DNA of 64,000 bases, taken from positions 1,736,001 through 1,800,000 of the forward strand of contig JBHGNT010000018.1 of NCBI GenBank assembly GCA_043228905.1, read 5' to 3'. Each line of letters begins with the position of its first letter. The stretch's first letter is position 1. Position numbers and translations under genes: made by a program. The notes beneath the pieces were generated by a model. The model was not told where the DNA came from, did not search any database, and saw nothing but the letters and a program-made list of their open reading frames with translations. Source of the stretch: Azolla caroliniana (Eukaryota > Polypodiophyta). Shown one piece after another: positions 22,832 through 34,044 of this stretch.

Positions 22832-22876
<45 letters not shown>
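22832..22876. repeat. (CT)n microsatellite upstream of the phosphatase gene
   Basis: A 44-base CT run is followed by CA and CT tracts, with another CT run at 23041-23067. Such CT/GA tracts are common near plant transcription starts and in 5' UTRs. I infer that the 5' UTR of the phosphatase lies here, but no start site can be fixed. Confidence 0.85.
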
Positions 22877-22879
<3 letters not shown>

Positions 22880-23035
22880 TTACACACACACACACTCTCT
22901 CACTCACGTGTTGGTCTCTCTCTCTTCCCCACCCCCCCAAATTCTGTCTCTTTACACCTCTTTTTGTCTTTTTTCTTACACAGCTCTCAGCTGTGCCAAT
23001 GAATCATGCTATCAAATCCGTGCTTACAGGTTATC

Positions 23036-23066
<31 letters not shown>

Positions 23067-23523
23067 AGCCTTCTTCTCAAGCAATTATACAGTTGCAATT
23101 AAACAGTTGCTATTCAGGCAGATATGTATTTATAGTTCTGCTACTGATGTTCGTTACTCTCCAGGCTCAACTTCAAAATCACTGCTTCAAGAATTTACAT
23201 GTTTTCGGAAGTATGCTGCTATGAAGCCAGTTTATGTGCTTTACATATACTCAACAAAAGCAAATGTCATTTCATGATGATTTGCCACCTGAGGTTTCCT
23301 TTACAAAAAATATAATACACAATCGATAGCCTGATTAAAAAGTCGTTCTCTTCAGATGATACTATAATACATTTAAAAGCAGATGCTGGGGTTGTATCCT
23401 GCTAGAGGTACGTGATATTGTCCAATCTTTTGTGTATATATGCTGTACATATATACATATATTTGGGACACAGATGCATGCCAGCATAGATGCTAATGCC
23501 CATTATTTTTTAATGCCAAAATC

Positions 23524-26500
23524 ATGGCAGCAGCTATGAGGGAATCATGGATTTTAACTGCGAGAGTCACTATATTGCTGATGATAATGAATCTGACATC
23601 AGAAACCAGTGGATCGATGCACCGACAACCAAACTACTCTAAAATCGATAAGAATTTCAGTAGTTATAAGATGCTACAAACGTTGGACCGGAGAAAGCTC
23701 CTAACCTGCCATGATCCCAATCCTTATCTTCTTGTCTCTCATAATGTTTCTGGCCCACTTGCTGATAGACAGACTGTGACAGTGACTGTGAGTGGAGTCA
23801 TTATACCTAGTGAGTTGGATTGGATAGCAGTGGTATCTCCATCAACCTCTGAGTATCTCTCTCTCTCTCTCTAAATGTGTCTATTTCTATGAATTTTCAA
23901 TTTTTAAAGGGGAGTTTTTTTTCTGTATAGTCGTACATAAATTTCATAATGATGCACTACATGCCCATTCATCTTCTAATAGTAGCTCTTGTAGAAACAA
24001 AGCTTCTTAGCTTCAAAACGATGAAGGCAAGTTTGCCTTAAAATTCAATGTCCAGCCAATCATGCCACATGTGTACACTGTTGATAAATTTTCTAGTATT
24101 TTCCCCATTTCAGATTTATCAAGTATAGGTGCTGATTTCCACATCCATTCATGTTTGGCCCATCATCTCTACATACTTTTCATGGAGTAAATATTGATGC
24201 ATATAAATATTTTTAAAAGATTTTGTAGGAAAATATAAAATGACCAGTAAAGATAGAAACACCAACATATTACTATTGAGACCTTTACCATTAATTTGGC
24301 TCAAGTTGAGACAATTCTAGGGTTTATTGGATGTTAATACAAAACACAGGTATAAGAATATGGTTATCTTTTGTATGTAGCATGAGTACATGCATACAAG
24401 ATGAAGGGTTGTACACGGAAACAGGAGACCTTGCTTCCTTGCCCTTGTTATGCCATTATCCGCTAAAGGTGAAAATTATCCCTGATTATTATTACCCTTC
24501 ATGTTTTTGTATTCATAAGTTTTTCCATATTGCACACATAAATATCTTCTTCTTCTTCTTCTTCTTTCCCTCTTTGCAGTTTCAATTCTTGAAGGATGAT
24601 CCTACTTACATGAAGTGTTCAACGCAAAAGTGTTCAAAACGTATTCTAGGAGTTTGTGTGGCGAGGTCTTGTAGTGGGTCTCTCACGTTCGACATCATTA
24701 ACATTAGGACTGACATTAAATTTGTCTTCTTCACCGGCGGATTTCATGCCCCTTGTGTACTTGCTTATTCTTCTCCACTTTCATTTGCCAATCCTAACCA
24801 ACCACTCTATGGTCACCTGTCACTAGTTGATTCTAGTGGAATGACTGTAAGGTCCTCATCTAAATAATTTCTTTGCTTGCATGGGTGATAAGAACGATAG
24901 GAAATAACAATTTTATTACTTTGCATGGGCGATAAGGACAATAAGAATTAAAAAGGTCTTGACTTTTATGGTGATAAGTAGGATAAAAATACTAAATTCT
25001 TCATTTTCACTTTGATTAATAAGTCGAAAAAAGAATAATGTCAAAAAATGATCATGTAACAGGATGGCGCTTGTAATTCTTTCTAAGAAACATCTTTCAA
25101 TTTTTATCTTCTGCAGATGAGACTTACTTGGGTGAGTGCAAAATCAGATCCACAAACTGTGAGATTTGCCAAAGGAAAGTCTGCTCTGGCCATCGTCTCA
25201 ACATTCAATCAAAGTGATATGTGTGGTGTGTAATGAAAATGCCTTTTGTTTAATTGGTGCATTGTGGGGAGGACATGTGCATGGGGATATGTGTTTTGCG
25301 AGAGTTTATTATCTTAGGTTGGTAACAGTGATGATGCTTCAGGCCATTTCATATCAGATTGTTGAAGTGAATACATGAAGATGTAAACTAAAAGCAATTG
25401 TTTTGTATGATCCTAACTCAGATGGAAATTTTCATGTCAGAGAAATATATTATTATGTATTCAGTGAGATATTTGAACCTATCTGTCTCTCATACATTGA
25501 TTTCTTTATATCCTGATAGATGAAATTCCGGGGCCAGCTTCAAATCTTGGTTGGCACAGCCCTGGATTTATACATTCTGCTATTTTGACTGGATTGTCTC
25601 CATCAATGAGCTATTCATATGAATATGGCAGGTCTGTCTTAAGGTTCATCTATGCACTATGATTGAACATTGCTTAGTAACTCCTATAATTCAAGGTTCA
25701 ATATGCCTCAGATTAGGTTATACACTTTCTTTCTTTTTTGTAATCAACCATGATTTTTTATCATATCACATATCCATTCAGTTAGATTTTTATTTGTTAG
25801 TAATCAAGCTGGATGGAGCTCAATTCAGAAGATGAAGACACCACCTGCTTCAGGTTCATCAGAACTGAATTTTATTGCCTTTGGTGATATGGGCAAGGCT
25901 CCTCGTGACCATTCAAATGGCCATTATATTCAAGTAAAGTTTTCTATTTTTTTATTGAGTGAAAAATATTGCAAAAGATAAACCACAGTTCGAGCACATA
26001 AAGAGAATATTTTTAGTCTCGTGATGTTCCTATCTTGTTACATTTTCAATGGAGTGATAGTGAACTTTCTATGCCCTCAAAGAAAATTCATGAAATACTA
26101 TAATGTGCCAAATGTTTCCTTTTTAAATGTTTGTAGCCAGGATCCTTGAACGTTAGTAGTGCTATCTTGAGGGAAGTGGCATCTGGAAAGGTGGATTTGA
26201 TTCTGCACATTGGGGACATATCTTATGCGACAGGATTTCTAGCTGAATGGGACCAATTTTTGGACATAATCACACCAATTGCTTCGAACATTCCGTACAT
26301 GACTGCCATTGGGAATCATGAAAGGTAAAATAAAATAAGCATTTCTCCATTTGACTATGCAATTTGTATATTTCCCTCGTTTAATTTTCTTTTAGAAATG
26401 TGGTTTAATAGCAGCAACTCAAAGAACATAAGCACTGTTGAGACATCAATCTTCTCAAATTATTTTTAAGTTAGCTAATTCAGTGGCTTCTAAACTGAAA

Positions 26501-28000
26501 ATTATAATTGATTCCTCTATTTTAATGAATGATTAGATAAATATATATGGATAATCCTGGAATAGATATGAAACTATAAAGGACCTTTGATAGTCTTATA
26601 AAGGATCATTTTGTTCTTTTCCTGTTATAAAGATTGAGCTGAATTTGCAGAGATTTTCCCAAGTCTGGATCCTATTACTCATCTACGGATTCTGGTGGTG
26701 AATGTGGTGTTCCATATGAGACTTACTTTCAGATGCCCACCCAAGGGAAAGATAAGCCTTGGTATTCCTTTGAATCTGGCCCAGTGCATTTCACAGTTAT
26801 GTCTACAGAGCATAACTGGATTGTTGGAAGTGAACAGGTAAGGTAGTACACACTCATACTGATTGATTTCGATGGTTTGGCAGATGTACTAAGCTACTGA
26901 TATCTGACTTATGACCTTGGGTTGTGTGCCTCAGTACAACTGGATCCAAACTGATTTTGCTTCTGTAGACAGGAAAAGAACACCATGGCTCATATTTTCA
27001 GGGTAAATATACATGCATTCTTTCTTAAGTTTTAGTATCCGCATGATTTATTGGAATACGTTGTGGTTGGTCAATGAGATATGTTTTTTTATTGACCAAA
27101 CCATGGGCTTGCATTCTTATTCCACAGTCATCGACCTCAATATGCGTCATTAAGTGAAAATTTAATTATCAACACATTGCTTCCTGCTGTGGATCCATCA
27201 TTCTCTGCTGAAGTAGAGCCCCTTCTTCTTGAAGGGCAGGTACTATATATCATACTATCATAATGTTAATGTCTAAACCAGAAGTGTCCTAAAAAAAACT
27301 CACTACATATCATATACTCATTATCTCATAATATTGATGTCTGTATACCAGAAGTGTCATAAAAAAACTCATGATCCCACCCACATATACACATGGAGCT
27401 TAATACTTGCATTTCTTTTTTGTTTATTTCCCAATTGTAAATCTGCATCAAAGTCTCACACGTCTTATGTTTTTTCAGGTTGATCTAGCCTTGTGGGGTC
27501 ATGTGCACAATTATGAACGAACCTGTGCTGTCTATCAAGGAAGATGCTCCCTGCTTCCTTTTAGATCTGAGGAGAATGGTGCTGATATATATAAAAGCAA
27601 CTCTTACAGAGCTCCTGTACATGTCATTGTGGGAATGGGGGGTTTTGAACTTGACAAGTTTGCTGAATCTGTGAGTTCTATATATCTTCTTTCGTATGTC
27701 GTTTTTCTCAACTGTGTTCCAAACATGTGGCGGCATGTATAAATTCATATATTTTGCAGCATCAAAACTGGAGTTTATCACGAATTTGCAATTATGGATA
27801 CGCTAAGATAAATGCAACACCTTATCAGCTTCAGTTTCAGGTGAAAGAAATGTTCCATCGCCCCTTGATATGTAGGATGACTGGGTGGACAGTATTTTGT
27901 GGAGATATCCTTACCTGCTTTTGTTATTGTGTGTTTCTCACAGTTGATAACCACCGATGATGGCAGCATTCAAGATTCATTTGTAATTCTCAAGGAATAG
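23524..28000 (+). CDS. purple acid phosphatase (calcineurin-like metallophosphoesterase), 13 exons
   Basis: Hydrolyses phosphate esters at a binuclear metal site; likely secreted or vacuolar. My exon model (all GT..AG): 23524-23852, 24381-24468, 24580-24846, 25117-25225, 25520-25631, 25801-25933, 26137-26324, 26651-26837, 26935-27002, 27128-27239, 27479-27670, 27760-27840, 27944-28000. It totals 1923 nt, 640 aa, in frame throughout. The N-terminus is a hydrophobic signal-like segment (ILTARVTILLMIM). A fibronectin-like N-domain precedes the phosphatase domain. All seven metal ligands are present: D331 (GDMG), D373 and Y376 (GDISY), N406 (GNHE), H495 (GHRP), H539 and H541 (GHVH). Motifs such as GGECGVPYETYF and HNYERTC fit the long plant PAPs of the PAP1/24/27-like type, some of which are labelled 'inactive' in databases; nothing here argues for inactivity. 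Confidence 0.93.
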
Positions 28001-30287
28001 GTGGAGAAGCCTCAATTGATCCATCACTCTTTGAAGAGTGTTTCATTTGATTCTCGACGCTATGAATTTCTTTAACCACCTATAACAGATGTAAAACAAA
28101 CACTCTTCAACCCCAAATGCCCCAAGCGTTCTTTCATCCTCAACCTGATCTAAAGACAATTACGGAATGACAGATGGATCCAATAAAGTGGTTCTCACGG
28201 AAAAAGCATGTAAATTTGCTTGACCTATAAACTTCATGTACTGCACATAACATTTGAAATAACGAAGATTCCTTTTAATTAGTGCACTCTACAATAATCT
28301 GAAACAAGGAAGAACCATTCAAACTAAGTTACTCAACATTGAATCAATGAGTGCAGAGATACTCTATAACAATCTGAAATAATGAAGATAATGTCAAACC
28401 AAAGGAGATTCTATCTATACTTACACCATTCCATTTCCTTTGATTTCAATCAGCGGTTGCATAGTCAACCTTTACTTCAACGACACATTTTCTCAAGTGC
28501 ATTTCTAAACATATGTTCTTGTAGTAACTTGGCACTTCAAAATAGAGAGGCAGGAGAACATATTCACAATCATGCATGTCTCTGATTGTCCATACACCTG
28601 CTATAGTATCAACTATGCATGCGGTTCAATGCAAATTGATAGATCAAGTTAGTCCTATACATCCTCTTCACACACTTTTTGTCCTCTAGAATACACCTTT
28701 TTATAAGACAATATTCCCTAATGATGCCAGATTTTACTATGCCCTCATCCCTGACGTATATAAGCATTCCTGAACCCTTCATTTGCCTGATCAAAGTTCC
28801 ATTGGAAATTCTATAGACTAATCATACAACAGTGTTAATATGAATGAAATCCTTGAGGTTTTTTTAGGGATTATCAACATATGCAAATGCCATCTTGCTT
28901 TCTCAGACAATCTTTAGGGCAGCTCTTGTTGACCTTGACCAGTTACTCGTAAGGTCGAGATTGGTTTTGACATATGCAACTGTAGGCATCCATATTCAAA
29001 GAAGAGACAAGCAAGCTCCCATGATTCAAGACTCTAAGACTGTACATTATTTTCATAGCACTGCATACTAAATCATTTCTGGGTCTTTCTCAGGTTACAT
29101 ACAGTTAGCATGCATATCAACAACAGTATAGAGGTACACAGTTATTTTTTTCTCAACAGATTTAATGTATATTTCTTGGCCAAGAAAGACTATGAGTGTC
29201 TTCCAGATAAGAAGTAATGCACTGAATTTGAAGGGATCCCAACAAGCCTGAATCTTTAGAGCTGTTCAATGTTTCTCAACATGCCCACCTCACAAATATC
29301 CAATAGCATAGCAAAATTTATAAGACTATGTTGAGAATATTCTTAACCATATCTATATTGTGAACATTTAGCAATTAGTGCAGTTTATTGAGAGTATATA
29401 TTGCACAGCGAGATCATTAAACAGTTAATTTCTGCTTTGCCAAAGCTCACGACAGAGCATTTGGCATACATAACTAAAAATGCAATACCATCCTTTTTAC
29501 AGCAGATCATAAGCAACCTTCATATGCATTCACAGTCCTCGCCCATTTCTCCAGCATTCTCATAGCCATCTTTCAACCAGTCTCAATACTTTCCACTGAT
29601 TTTTCCAAACTCAAAGATGTTATCACTTTCTGCTACCATTATGTTCTCCCTAAAGATAATGTGAAAAAATGGGAATTCAAATTACTTCAGAATCATCATA
29701 CTTTATTATAAAGGGAAGATGAAAAATCAGTCGGGCCATCACAAGCTAAATCAGTATCCAATTGTAAAGAATCAAATAGCTGAATACGCTGATGCAATTT
29801 TGAGATACTGCATGAGAATTATGACCTTGAAACTCATGTGCTTCATTGACTTCAAAGAGGCAGAAAGATCATCTCCAATACTTTGAAAGGGCCACATGTC
29901 CACAATTAATGTCACATAAGACAAAAGGAAGACAACCTTGAACAAACAAGTCAAGAAACTCATAGCTCGTATTATTTAGTTCCATCATTGTTGTATCAGG
30001 AGGGATGAATATTTTCTCTTTGCAGTCTAACCATTGATCTTGGTGTTGTTTTTGAAGCTTTCCTTTTTGCTAACCCTTGTCTTACGCACTTTTTAAGAAA
30101 TGGGAAAATAAGGATTGAACCTGACATTAGTATTTAGCCAGCGAAAGAATTATCCATGTTTATATTAAATACGACCAACTTTTAAAATACTCTAGGAAGG
30201 TTATGGCATTTCCATAAATGACCAATTCATCAAATTATCACAAAGAAATTTACAAATATGCATATCCATCTTAGCTGTTCAACATTA
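28001..30287. other. intergenic DNA between convergent genes
   Basis: This lies between the 3' ends of the phosphatase (+) and PORR (-) genes and should contain both 3' UTRs. No further coding region is recognised. Poly(A) signals cannot be assigned with confidence. Confidence 0.6.
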
Positions 30288-31988
30288 TTATCTCCTCCAG
30301 GATACATGGGCCTCTTTAATCTCTTCATCCTCACCACACCCAACAGCATTATTGTCTTCATCATCTGCCTCATCCATAGTTTCCATGCCCTCCATTTCTA
30401 CAGCAATCTGCTCATTTACTTCCTCGCTCTCTCCCTCATGATCCTCATCTTTCTCATCACTGGGATATACTCTCCCATATAAAGGTTTCATCCCATAATC
30501 ATGATTTCCAGTTTTCATGTCTTTACTGTGATCTCCAGTTTTCATAGATTCATATTCATTTTCAATTTTAGTGACCTCATCATCATCTTCTCCTTCAGTT
30601 TGCATGCCTCCATCTTCATCCTTGATTTTAGTGTCTTCACCTTCATCTTCAGTTTGCATCCCTCCATCTTCATCTTCAGTTTGTGTGCCTTCATCTTCGT
30701 ATACTTTCTTTTCCATTTCCAGTACCCTGGACCTCATATCACCATCTGCTTCATCCTCACTTGTATCACTATCAATATCTGCGAAGTCTTTCCTAGATTT
30801 CTTGACACACTTGGTTCCCATTCTAATAAGTTCCATGAACCTTTGTTTCACTGAGTGTATCACATCTTTCTCTAACACCTGACCCTTCCTATATCCTTCC
30901 CTCAAGAAGATAGTTTGAACATTCCCCTTAATGGACATGTAAAAAATCCCTGGATTTTGCAAAACAGTTATTCCAAGTTTTTGGGGGAGCTTATAATCTT
31001 CTCTCAAATGAGCCAATCGATCAACCTGTGTTCTTTTCTCGACAGTTATATGCAAAAATTCATGCACAACAGCAACCGCACGCTTGAATGCCTCGTCGGA
31101 TTGAAGATCAAGGTCACTCGTATCGTCATATGGCGACCGGTAAGGCAATTCTTGCCATTTCCTCATTTTGATTCGAAAACCCTTCTTTATCTTGAAACCA
31201 GGAGGAAGATTAATGGGAAATGAATAAGCCTTTTTTCTCTTCTCTGATTCACAAAGACCACTGGTGGTATCTGGGTTCTGCCGAAAAGCTTCTATCGCGG
31301 GTATCGCATATTGAGGATCCCACTCAAGAAGCTTCACACTTGGTGATACTTTACCAACATCCTTCTTTGCAATCACGAGCTTGAAAAGATGTGGATTTGC
31401 TTTGATGACTGATTTTTTGAAATCGTCAGGTAAACCCAACTCGTCCTTAACATATCTGATTCGATCAAGCCGAATCCTCCTAGTGCTAGAAAGCATCAAA
31501 ACCTTTCTTAACCTTTCAGCACACAAATGTGCTCTTTCTTTCTTTATCCTTTGCTCATCTTCTAATAATTGCAATATAGGCTTAGCTAAAGTAACCCATA
31601 TATTAACCTCTTGTGGGTTTCTATAAATCCTTATGATCCTTGGATATTTCTGAAGAATATCACTCATTTTTTGCGGCTTAACAAGACCCACATATCCTCC
31701 TCTTCTGAGCATATATCTGAGAAGCATTTTCTTCTCGGGTTGTTTAAGCAGAAGTCTTATAATACGTTTCATGAGGTTCATTTTCTTCTCATCATCTAAT
31801 GAATTCTCAAAAGAGGCATCCCTGTGTTTGTTCAAAAGAAGCTTGTTCTTTGTAATTTTGTTATAGACAACATACCTGCACTGAAGAAATGCATGAGGTT
31901 GGGAGAATAGCACAAGGTTGGAGGAAGGGGAAGAGGGAGAAGAAGATGCGTTGATGCAGAATTTCTTGACAGATCGAAGGGCCCACAT
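30288..31988 (-). CDS. PORR-domain organelle RNA-binding protein
   Basis: PORR (plant organelle RNA recognition) proteins bind organellar introns and promote group II intron splicing. One uninterrupted frame of 566 codons starts at the ATG at 31988. The first 40 residues are Ser/Arg-rich with few acids (MWALRSVKKF...), consistent with a transit peptide, more mitochondrial than plastid in look. The PORR domain covers roughly residues 45-390, with YVGLVKPQKMSDILQKYPRI, LGLPDDFKKSVIKANPHLFK, SFPINLPPGFKIKKGFR and LGITVLQNPGIFYMSIKGN. The tail from about residue 400 is strongly acidic and contains short repeats of the type DEDGGMQTE (about residues 430-510). That tail is unusual in length for the family as I know it. 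Intronless genes are common in this family. Confidence 0.93.
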   Translation of the reverse strand: MWALRSVKKFCINASSSPSSPSSNLVLFSQPHAFLQCRYVVYNKITKNKLLLNKHRDASFENSLDDEKKMNLMKRIIRLLLKQPEKKMLLRYMLRRGGYVGLVKPQKMSDILQKYPRIIRIYRNPQEVNIWVTLAKPILQLLEDEQRIKKERAHLCAERLRKVLMLSSTRRIRLDRIRYVKDELGLPDDFKKSVIKANPHLFKLVIAKKDVGKVSPSVKLLEWDPQYAIPAIEAFRQNPDTTSGLCESEKRKKAYSFPINLPPGFKIKKGFRIKMRKWQELPYRSPYDDTSDLDLQSDEAFKRAVAVVHEFLHITVEKRTQVDRLAHLREDYKLPQKLGITVLQNPGIFYMSIKGNVQTIFLREGYRKGQVLEKDVIHSVKQRFMELIRMGTKCVKKSRKDFADIDSDTSEDEADGDMRSRVLEMEKKVYEDEGTQTEDEDGGMQTEDEGEDTKIKDEDGGMQTEGEDDDEVTKIENEYESMKTGDHSKDMKTGNHDYGMKPLYGRVYPSDEKDEDHEGESEEVNEQIAVEMEGMETMDEADDEDNNAVGCGEDEEIKEAHVSWRR

Positions 31989-32207
31989 AATAGGATGAAT
32001 GTAGAATCAACCCAACTCAAAGCTTTTACGGAATGGCGATTTCTATGAAGACACTGTGGAAGAGGACATGGCGCCACTTTTTACTCTGTTTCAATCTCCA
32101 TGGCCAAGGCTGTGTGTACAGCGCTTAAACCCTGTTGTGATGGAGAGGAAGGGGTTTGGGGGGGGCCAAGGTGTAGATGGTTCATTCACACCTGCAGTTG
32201 TATCAAC

Positions 32208-32511
32208 TAGGAGTCACAAACGGTTCAAGCTTCAACCGAGCCGTTAAACCGTTTTAATCAATAACCATTTTAAACATTTAAGTTAAAATAAATAAATAAA
32301 TAAATAACCATTAATTAAACCATTAAATTAATAAACTATTAAAGTAAAAAAATAAGTTACCCAAAAACCTATAAACCCGAGTTTTAGAACCAAAACGAAC
32401 CGTTTATCGAAAATCCAAACCAAACCATTAAATTTTTTTGGAACCAATAAACCGTTAAACCATGGCTTAACGGTTCGGTTCAGTTTGAACGGAAACCGTG
32501 CCCATTGCTAG
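32208..32511. mobile_element. probable hAT-type MITE
   Basis: The left end TAGGAGTCACAAACGGTTC is a rough inverted match to the right end GAACGGAAACCGTGCCCATTGCTA. The flanks GTATCAAC and GTATGATC agree at 6 of 8 positions, as expected for a decayed 8-bp target duplication. The interior is rich in AACCGTTTA/TAAACGGTT variants and AT. No coding capacity. It lies just upstream of the PORR gene (its 5' side). Confidence 0.55.
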
Positions 32512-33537
32512 GTATGATCACACAAAAACCCAAACATTACATTGAAAATCGGTATATTTGCACAAAAAATCTAACACTATATATCAATAGCTTTCTTCCC
32601 TACTCATGTGAGGCCACAACGAGTTCCATAACATGCACACCTCATGTATAAACAAACATATGCTCATTTCAACCCCAAGGATTTCCTTGTTACATGATAC
32701 ATCGCATATGTGGGTCATGAGTCATGACCATTTGTCCATTCTAAACACTATTTTGTTTCAAGTGATTTCCTTTGCATTTTGATCACTCATGTGATGGAGT
32801 TATACTACTGCACAATAAGATGGGGCATTACAATGTTCGGGAAATTTTTATCCTACCACAATGTTTTCAGAATTTACTAGAAAGTTAATAAATAACCTTT
32901 TATATTTTGTTCCCTCCATGTGTGTACATTTATTACCAATGCTAAATTTGTTGGCCAACATCTTAGCTAATTTAAATCAATGCTAGACAATCTACAAAGG
33001 GAAACATTATATATATCCCCAACACGATAGCTATATATAGCCTCGTGTGTTGATTATTATGAGTACATAGTGCCAAGGTCCGGTCCTACGTGGTTGGTGG
33101 ACTTCGCTTAGTCTAACGCGTCATAGAAAAGTTGCCCACCCAACATTTAATAGAGAGCAAGATAAGCTTGCTCCAAATAAATTCAAGTGTTTTAGTTTGA
33201 ATGAACGACCAACACATTAAGCCATTCTATTCTATTCGTCTACATTGACCCAAGCTGTAACGAATATGCCCCTGCTCCTCTTATAAACAGATCGATCAGA
33301 TGTTAATAAGGTAACGAGCGAGCGCAACCTCAGCATAGATGTTTGTGGGGTGTTCCCAGGGGATCGGGCTCCAATGAAGTTGCAATGATTTGGTGCCACA
33401 TACGGGGCTTAATGATAGCGTGTGCATGACCGGGATGCAGATCGGGCGGGCGGGCGGGCAGACGAACTGAACAGTCAAAGAAGGTCATGTCATGTGGGCA
33501 GCTCATGCATGACCGTACTGTGGAAAAAAAGAAGGAT
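32512..33537. other. intergenic DNA
   Basis: No gene seen. The right part (33300-33480) is GC-richer, including a GGGCGGGCGGGCGGGC run near 33447. It belongs to the region upstream of the U-box gene. Confidence 0.5.
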
Positions 33538-33772
33538 GAGAGAGGATGTGTGGGGCACCACATCCACATCTTCTCTCTACCCTCGCTTTTTGCCTGGAAG
33601 AGAGAGGATGTGTGGGGCACCACCACCATCCACTTCCACATCCTCTCTCTAACCTCGCTTTTTTCATCGAAGAGAGAGGATGTGGCATGTCCACATACTC
33701 TCTCTACTTCCTTTACTGCTGCTGGTAGAGAGAGGATGTGGCTGGGATGTATTCGTCCACATCCTCTCTCTA
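33538..33772. repeat. array of four related foldbacks upstream of the U-box gene
   Basis: Each unit has an arm AGAGAGAGGATGTGG and a facing arm CCACATCCTCTCTCT or a close variant. Units: 33538-33579, 33599-33650, 33671-33705, 33726-33772. The last has a perfect 16-bp stem with a 15-base loop. The third has one mismatch and a 5-base loop. Units 1 and 2 have imperfect stems and GC-rich loops. The linkers after units 1 and 2 are related (CCTCGCTTTTT), so the array arose by tandem duplication. It ends about 270 bp before the start codon and may lie in the promoter or 5' UTR. Confidence 0.85.
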
Positions 33773-34044
33773 CATTGCTGCAGTGTCAGCTTTCAGCAGA
33801 AGAAGACAAGAAGAAGGCGATGAAGAAGAAGAGGAAGTCTGCAGAAGAAGAAGAAGTCTGCAGAAGAAGAGAAGGAGGACGACAAGAAGAAGAAGAAAGA
33901 AAGAAAGAAAGAAAATGAAGAAAACGCAACATTTTCATCGTCTCTCCTAACCTTTGAATTGTTTGTTGTTCGGAGAAGACAGGTATTTTTTTGAATTTGT
34001 TGTTGTTGTTGAAACGCAAAAAAAACAACAAAAAAAAAAACAAA

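Noticed and set aside
24331-24867. Single 178-codon exon in the phosphatase gene
   Set aside because: The frame reads through a T-rich intron (24469-24579) by chance; splicing joins HYPLK to FQFLKDDP as the family requires.
33487-33950. Open frames through the foldback array and the AAG-rich leader
   Set aside because: The protein would be a translation of foldbacks and purine repeats; no family features, and it lies in the upstream region of the U-box gene.
33991-34044. Extending the U-box protein upstream to 33991
   Set aside because: That start is TTG, not ATG, and the extension is Leu/Lys low complexity; the first ATG is at 34045.
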